Below are positions 18,701-26,699 of a stretch of 64,000 nt of DNA, one piece after another. The position numbers and the translations under genes were made by a program. Each line of letters begins with the position of its first letter. Position 1 is the stretch's first letter. The DNA is from Lewinellaceae bacterium (GTDB taxonomy: Bacteria; Bacteroidota; Bacteroidia; Chitinophagales; Saprospiraceae): the NCBI GenBank assembly GCA_020636025.1, contig JACJYQ010000007.1:124001-188000 (forward strand), given 5' to 3'. The notes below the pieces were generated by a model. The model ran no database searches. It had not been told where the DNA came from and saw only the letters and a list, made by a program, of their open reading frames with translations.

Positions 18701-21131
18701 TAATTATGATGAAGATGGAGGTTCTCTGATGTCCTGGAGCCTTAACTTCTGCTTCCCTAATCCAATAACGGCTGGCAGCCTCCTGACCAATAGTCCGTTG
18801 ACAGTGCCAAATGGAGGAAATGGCACTATTGATAATAGTTATCTGGAGCTGTCACTAACTGGAAGTGCTGATCAGAGTTCATTCATTTTGACTGCTTTGC
18901 CAGCGCACGGCACACTCATGCTGAATGGTGTAGCACTTGGAATTGGTGACTCATTCTCTCAGGATGATATTAATAATAACCTGGTAGTATACACCAATAA
19001 TGGAGACCCGGATTTGACCGATGAATTCCATTTTGACGCCCTTGATGAAAATAACGACGCCTGGGTACATAATGCAGTGTTTGTCATAAATGTCATTCAG
19101 AACAACCTGGCTGCAACGGCTACTCAGACACAGGATGTGCTGTGTTTCGGTGCTGCAGATGGTGAAATTACTGTAGACGCAACTGGTCTTGATGGAAATT
19201 ACATGTATAGTTTGAATGGCGGAGTAAACCAAAGTTCAAATGTATTTAGTGGACTCGCAGCCGGAAATTATACAGTTGTTGTAACAGGTCAATTTGGTTT
19301 CACTGTAGAATCAAACCAGGTAGTGATTGCTGATGCTTCTGAAATTACTGTATCTGCAACAGTCACTGTAAATACCATTACCGTAAATGCTTCTGGAGGA
19401 GCAGGTACATTGGAATACAGTCTTGATGGTGTGGCATACCAATCAGACAACACATTCTCAGATCTGGCTAATGGAACCTATACGGTATATGTTCGCGATG
19501 AAAACGGATGTGTTGTTACGGTTGAATCCATAGTTTCTGTAGGTATGTTGACATACAGCACTCAAATCACTGCTGAAGTTTCCTGTGCAGGAGAGAGTGA
19601 TGGTAGTATAACTGTAGATGTTATGGGTGGAGATGCCCCTTATGTTTACAGCCTGAATGGCGGGCCAGACCAGTCTGACAATACATTTACAGGCCTGAGT
19701 GCCGGCACATACACAGTGGTTATTACCGATAATATGGGCTTGACCGCTGAAACAAACAGCATCGTGTTAGCGGATCCGGATCCGGTAACTGCCAATGGAA
19801 GCGCTGTGCTCAACGTAATTACTGTAAATGCTTCTGGCGGTACGAATGTATTCCAATACAGTTTGGACGGCGGGCCTTTCCAATCGTCCAATGAGTTTGT
19901 AGTGCTTGCAAGCGGTACTTATGAAATAACTGTTCAGGATGAAAATGGGTGTACTACTACTACCATGGTGACCGTGACCATTCCAACGCTGGAATTGACT
20001 GCCAGTTTTAATTCAACGCTGGCGTGTTTTGGTGCTATGGATGGAGTTATAACCGCAAATGCAAACGGAGGTATTCCTCCTTATGAATACCGTTTGGATA
20101 ATGGCGCTTATCAAATGAGTAATGTGTTCACAGGCTTGGGCGCTGGCTCCTATACCGTTTGGGTGAAAGACGCAGCGGGAACTGAAGTCTCTTCCATGGT
20201 AACTATCTCCGAGCCCACTCAACTTATGGTTGGTGTATCTGTTTCTTTCAATGATGGTACTGTGATGTTTAGTGGTGGAACACCTGCTTATACATTTACC
20301 ACAGATGCTCCCAACCCGGATTTGCAGAATTTGCCAAACGGCACTTACAATGTCACAGCGACAGATGCAAACGGATGTACTGCGGTAACTACGTTCACCA
20401 TTGATGTGGCACCTATTTCCATTCCGAATAACGGCATTGAAACCACAGGTGTTTCCTGTCTGGGTGGAGCCGATGGCAGCATTACCATAAATCCGGAAGG
20501 TGGCATACCTCCTTATGAGTACAGTCTGAATGGCGGTGCCTTCCAATCCAGCAATACTTTTAGTGGTTTGGATGTAGGTCCGTTTGAAATAACGGTGCGA
20601 GATTCAGAAGGCAACACAGTAACATCGCCAAGCATTACACTTCCTACGATTTCGGATATTACCCTCATGTCAAATGTGAACGGAAATACCATTACCGTTA
20701 TAGCTTCAGGGGGTGTTGAACCATATATGTATGGCTTAAATGGCGGAACCGGACAAGCTGATGGAACATTTGAAAACCTTACTCCTGGCACCTACACGGT
20801 ACTCGTTACCGATGCCAATGGCTGTACTGCTGTTGCCGAGAACCTGATAGTAGCCAGTGATGTGGTAGAGCCTGTTAAAACCTGGGGGCTATCTATTACA
20901 CCAAATCCAGGAAACGGATTGTTCCACATGACCTTGGAGCTGGCTCCAGTAAATCTGGAAACACAGGTATATGATGCAGCCGGCCGCTTGCTTCAAACAT
21001 TGAATTTCACTCCAAACGGAGGAAGATTCGAAACCAACCTTGATTTGCGTAATATGCCAAACGGAACATACATCCTGCGGCTTACCGATGGCAAGCAATG
21101 GGGTGGTGTGCGTTTGAGTAAGATGGAATAG
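15741..21131 (+). CDS. Secreted reprolysin-like metalloprotease with P-domain, SprB repeats and T9SS sorting domain
   Basis: The 1796-aa protein starts at ATG 15741, where a signal peptide begins MCRNLFSLLWLLLFTG; an in-frame TTG 99 bp upstream only adds a non-signal extension. A propeptide-like region leads to a zinc protease domain with HEMGHQFGGNH (about residues 343-353), the HExxHxxGxxH signature. Ig/fibronectin-like regions follow, then a proprotein-convertase P-domain (about 855-1005), then four tandem units of about 145 residues (about 1120-1705), each made of two SprB-type half repeats with CFGAxDGxI and YSLNGG. The last 80 residues are a type A T9SS sorting domain (ITPNPGNGLF, YILRLTDG). 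It is predicted to be exported through the outer membrane and attached or released. Confidence 0.92.
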   Translation: MCRNLFSLLWLLLFTGILNGQSLWSEMPQGALPNGGERRIVPDKFRSMQLDLNVLQPVLAAAPDLYSSSAPDNVSVLEIPRPDGKSSHFQIYEAAVMAPALQAKYPEIRCYTGRSLEDPSEKIKLDLTPWGFHAMVTSPNHDAYFIDPMFHGNKENYVVYFKKDYKPSKEDANWTCETPNPDNAVELGPIKAHSSAEPDFQGDTQLRRYRLALACTGEYATFHGGTKPLVLAAMNTSINRVNSVYENDFAVTLQIIANNDVLIFLDAATDPYTNNNGGTMLGQNQTTCNNLIGTANYDMGHVFSTGGGGVANLAVICGNSKARGVTGLGAPVGDPFDIDYVAHEMGHQFGGNHTFNNCSGNNGQSSAVETGSGITIMAYAGICGSNNVDAHSLDYFHGYNLTEMGSFIYNGGGNTCPEKIASGNHNPTVEAGPNYTIPKSTPFALTAVGSDMDGDTLTYTWEQMDNGNASSPPQSSNAAGPLFRPFKGTTSPTRVFPRLVDIINNANPTWEKLPGVARVMSFRVSLRDNDWFAGCTDEDDMFVTVDGNSGPFLVTQPNTNIGWTIGSQETVTWDVANTTAAPVSCSHVRILLSTDGGFTYPIVLADNEPNDGMATITVPNNEGTTCRVKVEGMGNIFFDISNANFHIDQPVVPTFFMVSDIAQATVCAGDTATINLDFTSVLSFNTPADISITGAPAGSTIDITPNPVVPGNAAVVQLSGFTAAMAGTYNLDIEAVAGGITRNIAFTLQVFPGLPATASLLSPADGAIGASTFETLSWNNGFATSALVEVATNPSFSAGSIVTSTSVSDTALALANLDPATVYYWRVTNSNDCGTASGSSVFAFQTGGQDCGHEYSSTDIPVTIDAATVNTIESSLTVADNNVIADVDLSLFILHTYTGDLIASLISPTNDTIQLFDQPGVPASPFGCPGDDALLTFDDQAAQTATDLENMCVGTPPSLSGTFQPIGSLATLNGKSAMGDWRLVVTDNYDEDGGSLMSWSLNFCFPNPITAGSLLTNSPLTVPNGGNGTIDNSYLELSLTGSADQSSFILTALPAHGTLMLNGVALGIGDSFSQDDINNNLVVYTNNGDPDLTDEFHFDALDENNDAWVHNAVFVINVIQNNLAATATQTQDVLCFGAADGEITVDATGLDGNYMYSLNGGVNQSSNVFSGLAAGNYTVVVTGQFGFTVESNQVVIADASEITVSATVTVNTITVNASGGAGTLEYSLDGVAYQSDNTFSDLANGTYTVYVRDENGCVVTVESIVSVGMLTYSTQITAEVSCAGESDGSITVDVMGGDAPYVYSLNGGPDQSDNTFTGLSAGTYTVVITDNMGLTAETNSIVLADPDPVTANGSAVLNVITVNASGGTNVFQYSLDGGPFQSSNEFVVLASGTYEITVQDENGCTTTTMVTVTIPTLELTASFNSTLACFGAMDGVITANANGGIPPYEYRLDNGAYQMSNVFTGLGAGSYTVWVKDAAGTEVSSMVTISEPTQLMVGVSVSFNDGTVMFSGGTPAYTFTTDAPNPDLQNLPNGTYNVTATDANGCTAVTTFTIDVAPISIPNNGIETTGVSCLGGADGSITINPEGGIPPYEYSLNGGAFQSSNTFSGLDVGPFEITVRDSEGNTVTSPSITLPTISDITLMSNVNGNTITVIASGGVEPYMYGLNGGTGQADGTFENLTPGTYTVLVTDANGCTAVAENLIVASDVVEPVKTWGLSITPNPGNGLFHMTLELAPVNLETQVYDAAGRLLQTLNFTPNGGRFETNLDLRNMPNGTYILRLTDGKQWGGVRLSKME

Positions 21132-21141
21132 TAAGTGATTA

Positions 21142-21202
21142 TGAATTATGAATTATGAGTTATGAATGGAACACCTTTTCATAATTCATAATTCATAATT
21201 CA
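21142..21202. repeat. 25-bp inverted repeat at convergent gene ends
   Basis: 21142-21166 pairs with 21178-21202 with one mismatch in 25 and an 11-nt loop. The arms consist of the unit TGAATTA repeated. It starts 10 bp after the protease stop and ends next to the pgi stop, so it probably acts as a bidirectional terminator despite its low GC content. Confidence 0.75.
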
Positions 21203-21204
21203 AT

Positions 21205-22506
21205 TCAGCCTGGTTTTCCCAGGAGGGCGAACATATTCTTCTTATACGCTTCAACGCCGGGCTGATCGAATGGGTTTACGCCCAGAATGTAGCCGCTAAT
21301 GGCGCAGGCTTTTTCAAAGAAAAAGAACAGTTGCCCGAGATAAAATGGCGTGGCTTGCGGTATCCGAATGATCAGGTTGGGTACGCCACCATCTGTATGG
21401 GCCATTCTGGTACCTTCCGCGGCTTTCTTGTTAATATAGTCCAGTGTTTTTCCCTCGAGATAATTTAATCCATCGAGATCATCTGCTGTGGCGAACATGG
21501 TTTGATCCAGCTCTGGAGATGCTATTTCCAATACAGTTTCAAAAATATGCCGTTGTCCGTCCTGGATGTATTGACCCATAGAATGCAAATCGCAGGTGAA
21601 ATCTACCGAAGCAGGGAATATGCCTTTTCCATCTTTACCTTCACTTTCCCCATAAAGCTGTTTCCACCATTCTGCAATGTAATGGCAACGAGGCTCGTAG
21701 TTCACCAGAATTTCAATATGCTTTCCGTTCCGCAGGAGCAGATTGCGAATTGCTGCATACTGCATACAAGGGTTTTCTTCAAAAGGCTTTTTGTATCTCT
21801 CAAGGGCGACACTAGCTCCTTCCATTAATGAGTCGATGTCGATGCCAACGGCAGCGATCGGCAGGAGCCCCACGGCGGTTAGGACAGAAAAACGTCCGCC
21901 TACATCATCGGGTACTACAAATGTTTCGTAGCCTTCCTGATCGGATAATGTTTTGAGGGCGCCTTTTGCCTTATCTGTAGTAGCAAAAATGCGTTCCCTG
22001 GCACCCTCTTTACCATATTTTTCTTCCAGCTTTTGTTTGAAAAAACGAAAAGCTATGGCTGGTTCGGTGGTTGTGCCTGATTTGGAAATCACATTAACAG
22101 AAAAGTCGCGGTCGCCCACAACGTCCATTAATTGCGATAAATAGGTACCCGAGATATTGGTTCCGGCAAAATAAATTTCTGGGTAGGCTCTTTTACTTTT
22201 TGGAAGGTTGTTGTAAAAGCCATGCTGGCAAAACTCAATGGCAGCCTTTGCGCCCAAATATGATCCGCCAATGCCGATGACAATTAGCACCTCACTCTGC
22301 TGCTGGATTTTAATGGCGGCAGTTTTTATTCTTGAAAATTCTTCCCGGTCATATTTTTCAGGCAAATCAAGCCAGCCCAGAAAATCATTTCCGGGGCCAT
22401 TCCGGCTTTCCAATAATTGCATGGCAGTATCAGTATGAGCCTCTATGTTCTTTAGCTCCTGCACCGAAATGAAACTGTTGTACGGACTGTATTCGAAGTG
22501 TAGCAT
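21205..22506 (-). CDS. pgi: Glucose-6-phosphate isomerase
   Basis: Pgi interconverts glucose-6-phosphate and fructose-6-phosphate in glycolysis. At 433 aa it belongs to the shorter Bacillus-type class. VIGIGGSYLGAKAAIEF, NVISKSGTTTEPAIAFR and DDVGGRFSVLTAVGLLP are the phosphosugar-binding SIS motifs, and EWWKQLYGESEGKDGKG carries catalytic-region residues of this class. It lies 54 bp downstream of a second, unrelated-class isomerase gene on the same strand, so the two are probably co-transcribed. Confidence 0.96.
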   Translation of the reverse strand: MLHFEYSPYNSFISVQELKNIEAHTDTAMQLLESRNGPGNDFLGWLDLPEKYDREEFSRIKTAAIKIQQQSEVLIVIGIGGSYLGAKAAIEFCQHGFYNNLPKSKRAYPEIYFAGTNISGTYLSQLMDVVGDRDFSVNVISKSGTTTEPAIAFRFFKQKLEEKYGKEGARERIFATTDKAKGALKTLSDQEGYETFVVPDDVGGRFSVLTAVGLLPIAAVGIDIDSLMEGASVALERYKKPFEENPCMQYAAIRNLLLRNGKHIEILVNYEPRCHYIAEWWKQLYGESEGKDGKGIFPASVDFTCDLHSMGQYIQDGQRHIFETVLEIASPELDQTMFATADDLDGLNYLEGKTLDYINKKAAEGTRMAHTDGGVPNLIIRIPQATPFYLGQLFFFFEKACAISGYILGVNPFDQPGVEAYKKNMFALLGKPG

Positions 22507-22560
22507 GTCTTAATCTGTCGACTTTTTATGTGAAAAGGTAACAGAAGGCTGGGCGGGCAA

Positions 22561-23547
22561 TCAGACTTTCGCCAATTCCCCTTTTAAAAAATCGATTACT
22601 TTAATTTCTACCGGATCAATGTTTCGCAATTCGGCGAGGTAGAGAGATACCCAATCACCGAGGTGGACCAGGTAAAAGGCTTTTTCAATAAGGGATTTTC
22701 CTTTGGACCAAAGCTCAATGCTGGTTTGGGTGTAGTGCTCCACAATTTCCTTGTTAATATCCATACGAATGGATGTGCGGCCGAAATCGTCGCGGTTGCG
22801 CAACCAGATAACGGCGAGGTCGGAGCGCTGATCGCGCCAGCCAACCAGCTCATTGTGGTTCATTTCCGGAACAACATGGTGCCAGCAAAGCATTTTGGCG
22901 TTTTCATTTATCTGTTGGCGCCAGCGTACTGCCACGGCTTCCATCGTATCTGCAATGTATACCACCGGAGTTTTCCCATGCAGGAAACCGGCAATTTTGC
23001 GTGCGCTTTTTTGGATACTGGCCTGATCTCGATTCACTAATTTTTGCGCGGCTGTAACGTTGTTCAGCAATTTTTGCGGAATAAGTCTGGCAGCCCGCAA
23101 TACACCGAGCTGGGCAACTATTGAATAACCCATACAAGCCCTTGGGCTGCTCCAGCCGCCGGGAAGTTGCACATAATCCAAACCAAGTTTTTTAGCCTGC
23201 TCAATCAATTTTCCTCCGGAGGAAATACACACGATCTTTGCCCCAGTTTCCAGCAATTGCTCAAAGGTGCTTAATGTTTCCTCGGTATTGCCACTGTATG
23301 ATGAACAGATCGCCAGCGTGTGCTTGTTTACCCAGTTTGGCGCCTGATAACCTTTGCTGACGACGACCGGTACTTTGCAGGTAGTACGCACAAAATCCTG
23401 CACGAAACCGCCACCAATGCCACTTCCGCCAAGCCCGGATATAAATACTGCACGGATAGGGGAGCTGTGTTTAGTAAAATTAATTTGATTGGCGATTTGA
23501 ACTGCTTCCTCTAATTGTGCCGGGAAGCGGGCTATCATTTTATCCAT
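22561..23547 (-). CDS. Bifunctional phosphoglucose/phosphomannose isomerase
   Basis: This 328-aa two-SIS-domain protein resembles the archaeal-type bifunctional phosphoglucose/phosphomannose isomerase. FISGLGGSGIGG (about residues 36-47) and CSSYSGNTEET (about 81-91) bind the phosphosugar. The C-terminal domain with MNHNELVGW and LVHLGDWVSLYLAELRNIDP is typical of the PGI/PMI C-terminal family. It may supply mannose-6-phosphate for glycoconjugates, which would explain keeping it beside a dedicated pgi. It is first in the pair; no clear -7 element is seen upstream. Confidence 0.9.
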   Translation of the reverse strand: MDKMIARFPAQLEEAVQIANQINFTKHSSPIRAVFISGLGGSGIGGGFVQDFVRTTCKVPVVVSKGYQAPNWVNKHTLAICSSYSGNTEETLSTFEQLLETGAKIVCISSGGKLIEQAKKLGLDYVQLPGGWSSPRACMGYSIVAQLGVLRAARLIPQKLLNNVTAAQKLVNRDQASIQKSARKIAGFLHGKTPVVYIADTMEAVAVRWRQQINENAKMLCWHHVVPEMNHNELVGWRDQRSDLAVIWLRNRDDFGRTSIRMDINKEIVEHYTQTSIELWSKGKSLIEKAFYLVHLGDWVSLYLAELRNIDPVEIKVIDFLKGELAKV

Positions 23548-23710
23548 ATATACGATGATTTCTGTGATTTGAATGATTTGATTGATGTAAAAAGCTGATT
23601 TTAAGATGATTACAAAACCTAATTATTCAAATCCACTTTATGTTGTCTATATTTTCAGATTTGGTTACTCTGTAATTACGGCAAAAATAGGGGAAGCTGC
23701 AAATAAAAAT

Positions 23711-23736
23711 CCCTCACAAGGAAAAACTTGTGAGGG
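23711..23736 (-). terminator. Terminator of tRNA-Cys
   Basis: CCCTCACAAG (23711-23720) and CTTGTGAGGG (23727-23736) form a perfect 10-bp stem. On the minus strand it is followed by ATTTTTATTTG. It lies 15 bp past the tRNA 3' end. Confidence 0.88.
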
Positions 23737-23750
23737 ACTTAACTTTAGAG

Positions 23751-23821
23751 AGGTTTCCAGCGGATTCGAACCGCTGTAGCAGCTTTTGCAGAGCTGTGCC
23801 TAACCGCTCGGCCAGGAAACC
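23751..23821 (-). tRNA. tRNA-Cys (GCA)
   Basis: The 71-nt minus-strand sequence folds as a cloverleaf with acceptor GGTTTCC/GGAAACC, discriminator T, anticodon stem CAGCT/AGCTG with loop CTGCAAA giving anticodon GCA, and T arm AGCGG/CCGCT with loop TTCGAAT. CCA is not encoded. It has its own near-consensus promoter and a terminator. Confidence 0.96.
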
Positions 23822-23847
23822 ATCTTGTTCCGTTGTAAACGGGGGTG

Positions 23848-23878
23848 CAAAGTAAAGGGTTTTCAGAATAACAACCAA
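23848..23878 (-). promoter_or_regulatory. Promoter of tRNA-Cys
   Basis: On the minus strand TTACTTTG (23848-23855) is one base from TAnnTTTG, and a TTG lies 20 bp upstream at 23876-23878, the normal -33/-7 spacing for Bacteroidota. The -7 ends 27 bp before the tRNA 5' end. Confidence 0.5.
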
Positions 23879-23909
23879 TTTTTTTCAAAGCGAAAATTAT
23901 CAATGTAAT

Positions 23910-23956
23910 AATGCGAAATGTATCATTGCGCATTTCGCATTGATACATTTCGCATT
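23910..23956. repeat. Overlapping, mutually exclusive hairpins
   Basis: AATGCGAAATGTATCA (23910-23925) is the exact reverse complement of 23941-23956. ATGCGAAATG (23911-23920) can instead pair exactly with CATTTCGCAT at 23931-23940, inside the loop of the larger hairpin. The element lies 5 bp past the stop of the dehydrogenase gene and 88 bp upstream of tRNA-Cys, so it may be the dehydrogenase terminator. Confidence 0.8.
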
Positions 23957-23961
23957 AAAAA

Positions 23962-25407
23962 TTATATTCCTCCCAAACAAACATATTTAATCTCCAGAAA
24001 GTCATCCAACCCATATTTTGAGCCTTCGCGACCAATGCCGCTCTCTTTTACGCCGCCAAAAGGTGCTACTGTAGTGGCCACCAGCCCGGTATTCACCCCA
24101 ACCATGCCATATTCGAGGGCTTCTGAAACCCGGAATACGCGCCCTATGTCCCGGCCGTAGAAATAGGCAGCCAAACCGTAAGGCGTGTCGTTGGCCATTT
24201 GAATAACCTCCTCTTCTGTGTGGAAACGGACTACAGGAGCTACCGGACCAAAGATCTCTTCGTTCATAATGTCCATATCCGGAGCGACATCTGCTAACAC
24301 GGTGGGTTCGTAAAAGGTGCCCTGTAAGGCTTTACCGCCGGTAACTACCCGGGCCCCATTTTCAGTTGCATTGCCCACCAATCGGGTTACTTTATTGAGC
24401 GCTTTCTGATTGATCAGTGGGCCAATATTGATGCCTCTTTCTACTCCGTTCCCCACTTTCTGCTCCATCACTGCTGCTGTGAATTTTTCTAGGAATTCAT
24501 CATACACCGCATCCTGCACAAACAGGCGATTGGCGCATACGCAGGTTTGACCCGCATTGCGGTATTTGGAAACTATGGCTCCTTTTACCGCTTCATCAAT
24601 ATCCGCGTCGTCGAAAACAATAAATGGCGCGTTGCCGCCAAGTTCAAGGGATACTTTTTTTACAGAATCAGCGCACTGTCTCATCAGCAGTTTGCCAACG
24701 GCCGTACTTCCCGTGAAAGACAGTTTTCGTACAATCGTGCTATCCGTCATGGTCTTCCCAATGGCTGCGGCGTCCATACCGGTAACGATGTTTATAACAC
24801 CTGCTGGAAACCCTGCACGGATGGCGAGTTCTGCCAATGCCAGCGCTGAAAGTGGTGTTTCTTCAGAGGGTTTGATTACCACAGTACATCCCGCTGCCAG
24901 GGCAGGCGCCACCTTTCGTGTGATCATGGCATTTGGGAAATTCCATGGTGTGATGGCAGCTACAACGCCTATGGACTGTTTTTGCACCAGGAGTCTGTTG
25001 CCAGGCATGTGTGGAGGTATGATATCTCCGTAGGCGCGCTTTCCTTCTTCAGCGAACCATTCGATAAAAGAAGCGCCGTATCGCACCTCGCCTCGGGCCT
25101 CCGGAAAAGGCTTGCCCTGCTCCAGGGTCATGAGCATGCCCAGGTCGTCGGCGTTTTCCATAATCAGGTCGTGCCAGCGACGCAGGATAACGGCCCTTGC
25201 TGTTGCCGTTTTGGAACGCCAATCAGGCAGGGCGGCTTCTGCAGCCAAAATTGCTTTTGTTGTTTCTGACTCATGGCAATCGGCCACACGGGCCAGTTCT
25301 TCACCTGTTGCCGGGTTGGTGACTGCAAAGGTTTTGCCTGATTCTGCTTCTATCCATTCGCCGTTGATAAATGCCTCGCGGTGGAGTAGGGTGGAGTCTT
25401 TGACCAT
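23962..25407 (-). CDS. gabD: NAD(P)-dependent succinate-semialdehyde dehydrogenase
   Basis: The 481-aa aldehyde dehydrogenase would oxidise succinate semialdehyde to succinate, feeding the TCA cycle. Key blocks are AAITPWNFPNAMITRK (cofactor), SFTGSTAVGK, LELGGNAPFIVF (general base Glu) and the nucleophile motif GQTCVCANR, whose C-x-C spacing is typical of SSADH. The C-terminus has NEEIFGPVAPV and GGVKESGIGREG. No GABA transaminase is nearby, so the source of the semialdehyde is not shown. A repeat-rich 295-bp gap precedes it. Confidence 0.9.
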   Translation of the reverse strand: MVKDSTLLHREAFINGEWIEAESGKTFAVTNPATGEELARVADCHESETTKAILAAEAALPDWRSKTATARAVILRRWHDLIMENADDLGMLMTLEQGKPFPEARGEVRYGASFIEWFAEEGKRAYGDIIPPHMPGNRLLVQKQSIGVVAAITPWNFPNAMITRKVAPALAAGCTVVIKPSEETPLSALALAELAIRAGFPAGVINIVTGMDAAAIGKTMTDSTIVRKLSFTGSTAVGKLLMRQCADSVKKVSLELGGNAPFIVFDDADIDEAVKGAIVSKYRNAGQTCVCANRLFVQDAVYDEFLEKFTAAVMEQKVGNGVERGINIGPLINQKALNKVTRLVGNATENGARVVTGGKALQGTFYEPTVLADVAPDMDIMNEEIFGPVAPVVRFHTEEEVIQMANDTPYGLAAYFYGRDIGRVFRVSEALEYGMVGVNTGLVATTVAPFGGVKESGIGREGSKYGLDDFLEIKYVCLGGI

Positions 25408-25479
25408 GATTTGTATGATTTTTTTGATTAGCCTGATTCGGAATCAATGATGCTGATATGTTTTTAGAAACCGATTTCG

Positions 25480-25520
25480 CCGCGTTTGTGTCTTTTGACC
25501 AAGCGCGATACAACGTGAGG
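25480..25520 (-). repeat. REP-like dispersed element, copy 1
   Basis: The 27-bp core at 25480-25506 read on the minus strand matches the core of copy 2 (25601-25627) in 26 of 27 bases. The homology extends on one side (TTGTATCG, matching TTGTGATG of copy 3). The core is a hairpin: GCGCTTG pairs with CAAGCGC (CAAACGC in this copy) around an 11-nt loop. Confidence 0.85.
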
Positions 25521-25589
25521 GGTTAAGGGTGAAGCCTTATGAGGTTTATTTGCAATAGTCTAAAATGATTTAGTCAATGTTTTGACTAC

Positions 25590-25627
25590 TCACGCACCGT
25601 GCGCTTGGTCAAAAGACACAAGCGCGG
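25590..25627 (+). repeat. REP-like dispersed element, copy 2
   Basis: Core 25601-25627 holds a perfect GCGCTTG/CAAGCGC stem with loop GTCAAAAGACA, followed by GG. Copies 1 and 2 face each other in inverted orientation across 83 bp, between the dehydrogenase and dioxygenase genes. The hairpin lies 75 bp past the dioxygenase stop and may limit read-through. Confidence 0.85.
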
Positions 25628-25702
25628 CAGGAATGAATGCACTTATCTTTATCCTGTTGGCTTATTCGTATCAAGAGGAAAACAATCCAACGCCAAAAAA
25701 GA

Positions 25703-26641
25703 TCAGGGTTTCAGCGCTTCTGTACCCCAATTTTTTAGCTCCTCTTCGGTCCATAATTCCGGGAAGAATATGCGCCTTTGGTATTGCGGAAGCATGTATT
25801 TTTTCCATTCGCTGCCACCGGTGGCTTCAGCGGGTTCACCGCTGCTTTCCAGGTATTTTTTGGCCGCGTGGAAATGGGCCATTACCCAGGTGATATTCAC
25901 CGTATAATCGTAATGCCGCATGGCGTGTACCAGATCCGGATTTTTCTGATCCTTTTCTGGTAGTTGTCTGAAACGAGCCCAGAGGTTTTTGGTGTTGTAT
26001 TCCTCCATGGTTCTGATGAACTCGTCTTTGTATCGCTTTTCGAAAATCTGGATCAACGTTGTCTTTTCTCCTGTTTCGTGGTTTTTCCCGGCGGCCTGCC
26101 AGTACAAATGGTTATAGGCATGTTCATAGGGAGTGTTGCGATCTATGGTTGCGCGGAAGCGGTAATCAATCAGGTTTATGAGATCGGTGGAGCAAAATTC
26201 AACTTGCCGGTATTGAGCACTTTGGAAACCACTGGCCGGTGTGAGGTTATTCCGGAATTTCATGTATTGCTCTACTTCCATACCTTCTGCCATAATGGAG
26301 AAGGAGTTGGCGAGCATATCAAAATATCGACTGATTCTGGATAGCTTTTCGGTAAAATAAGCTGTTGTAAGGTGCTCGCAGTGTGACACCTGATTAATCT
26401 CCCAGAGTATCATTTTAAACAGCAGTTCATTTATCTGATGATACATGATGAACACCATTTCATCAGGCAGGGTGGTGCGCTGAACCTGGAGGTTTAGCAA
26501 TACATCAGTCTGGATGTAGTCCCAATAATTAATGGGCTTGGCATACACAAGTCCTTCCAGGTGAACAGCTGCGTTTTGACCAATTGCTTTGTATTTTTCT
26601 TCAATCTTGTTTAGCAGGTCAGGTGAAATTTCTTGCTTCAT
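25703..26641 (-). CDS. Tryptophan 2,3-dioxygenase family protein
   Basis: The 312-aa haem dioxygenase would open the indole ring of tryptophan to N-formylkynurenine. Seen motifs are MYHQINELLFKMILWE (distal His region), LTPASGFQSAQYRQVEF (substrate-binding), and NITWVMAHFHAAKKYL with ATGGSEWKKYML and RRIFFPELW near the C-terminus, matching the C-terminal haem region of the family. It is longer and more divergent at the C-terminus than classical KynA. No other kynurenine-pathway gene is adjacent, so the physiological role is inferred. It is monocistronic with a strong -7 element upstream. Confidence 0.85.
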   Translation of the reverse strand: MKQEISPDLLNKIEEKYKAIGQNAAVHLEGLVYAKPINYWDYIQTDVLLNLQVQRTTLPDEMVFIMYHQINELLFKMILWEINQVSHCEHLTTAYFTEKLSRISRYFDMLANSFSIMAEGMEVEQYMKFRNNLTPASGFQSAQYRQVEFCSTDLINLIDYRFRATIDRNTPYEHAYNHLYWQAAGKNHETGEKTTLIQIFEKRYKDEFIRTMEEYNTKNLWARFRQLPEKDQKNPDLVHAMRHYDYTVNITWVMAHFHAAKKYLESSGEPAEATGGSEWKKYMLPQYQRRIFFPELWTEEELKNWGTEALKP

Positions 26642-26699
26642 ATTGTCATAATTCAGGTGATAATACCCGTCAATTTATCAGATTGAAATTTATTTCTCG

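Noticed and set aside
16242..20791. Long antisense frames inside the SprB-protease gene
   Set aside because: They are shadows caused by biased codon use and repeats in the sense gene; translations are unlike any protein family.
19100..20850. Possible CRISPR or tandem-repeat array
   Set aside because: The periodicity is protein-level (about 145 residues per unit with diverged DNA), not identical DNA repeats with spacers.
25480..25627. Terminal inverted repeats of an insertion sequence
   Set aside because: Only 94 bp lie between the cores, with no transposase, and the same core occurs elsewhere in direct orientation.
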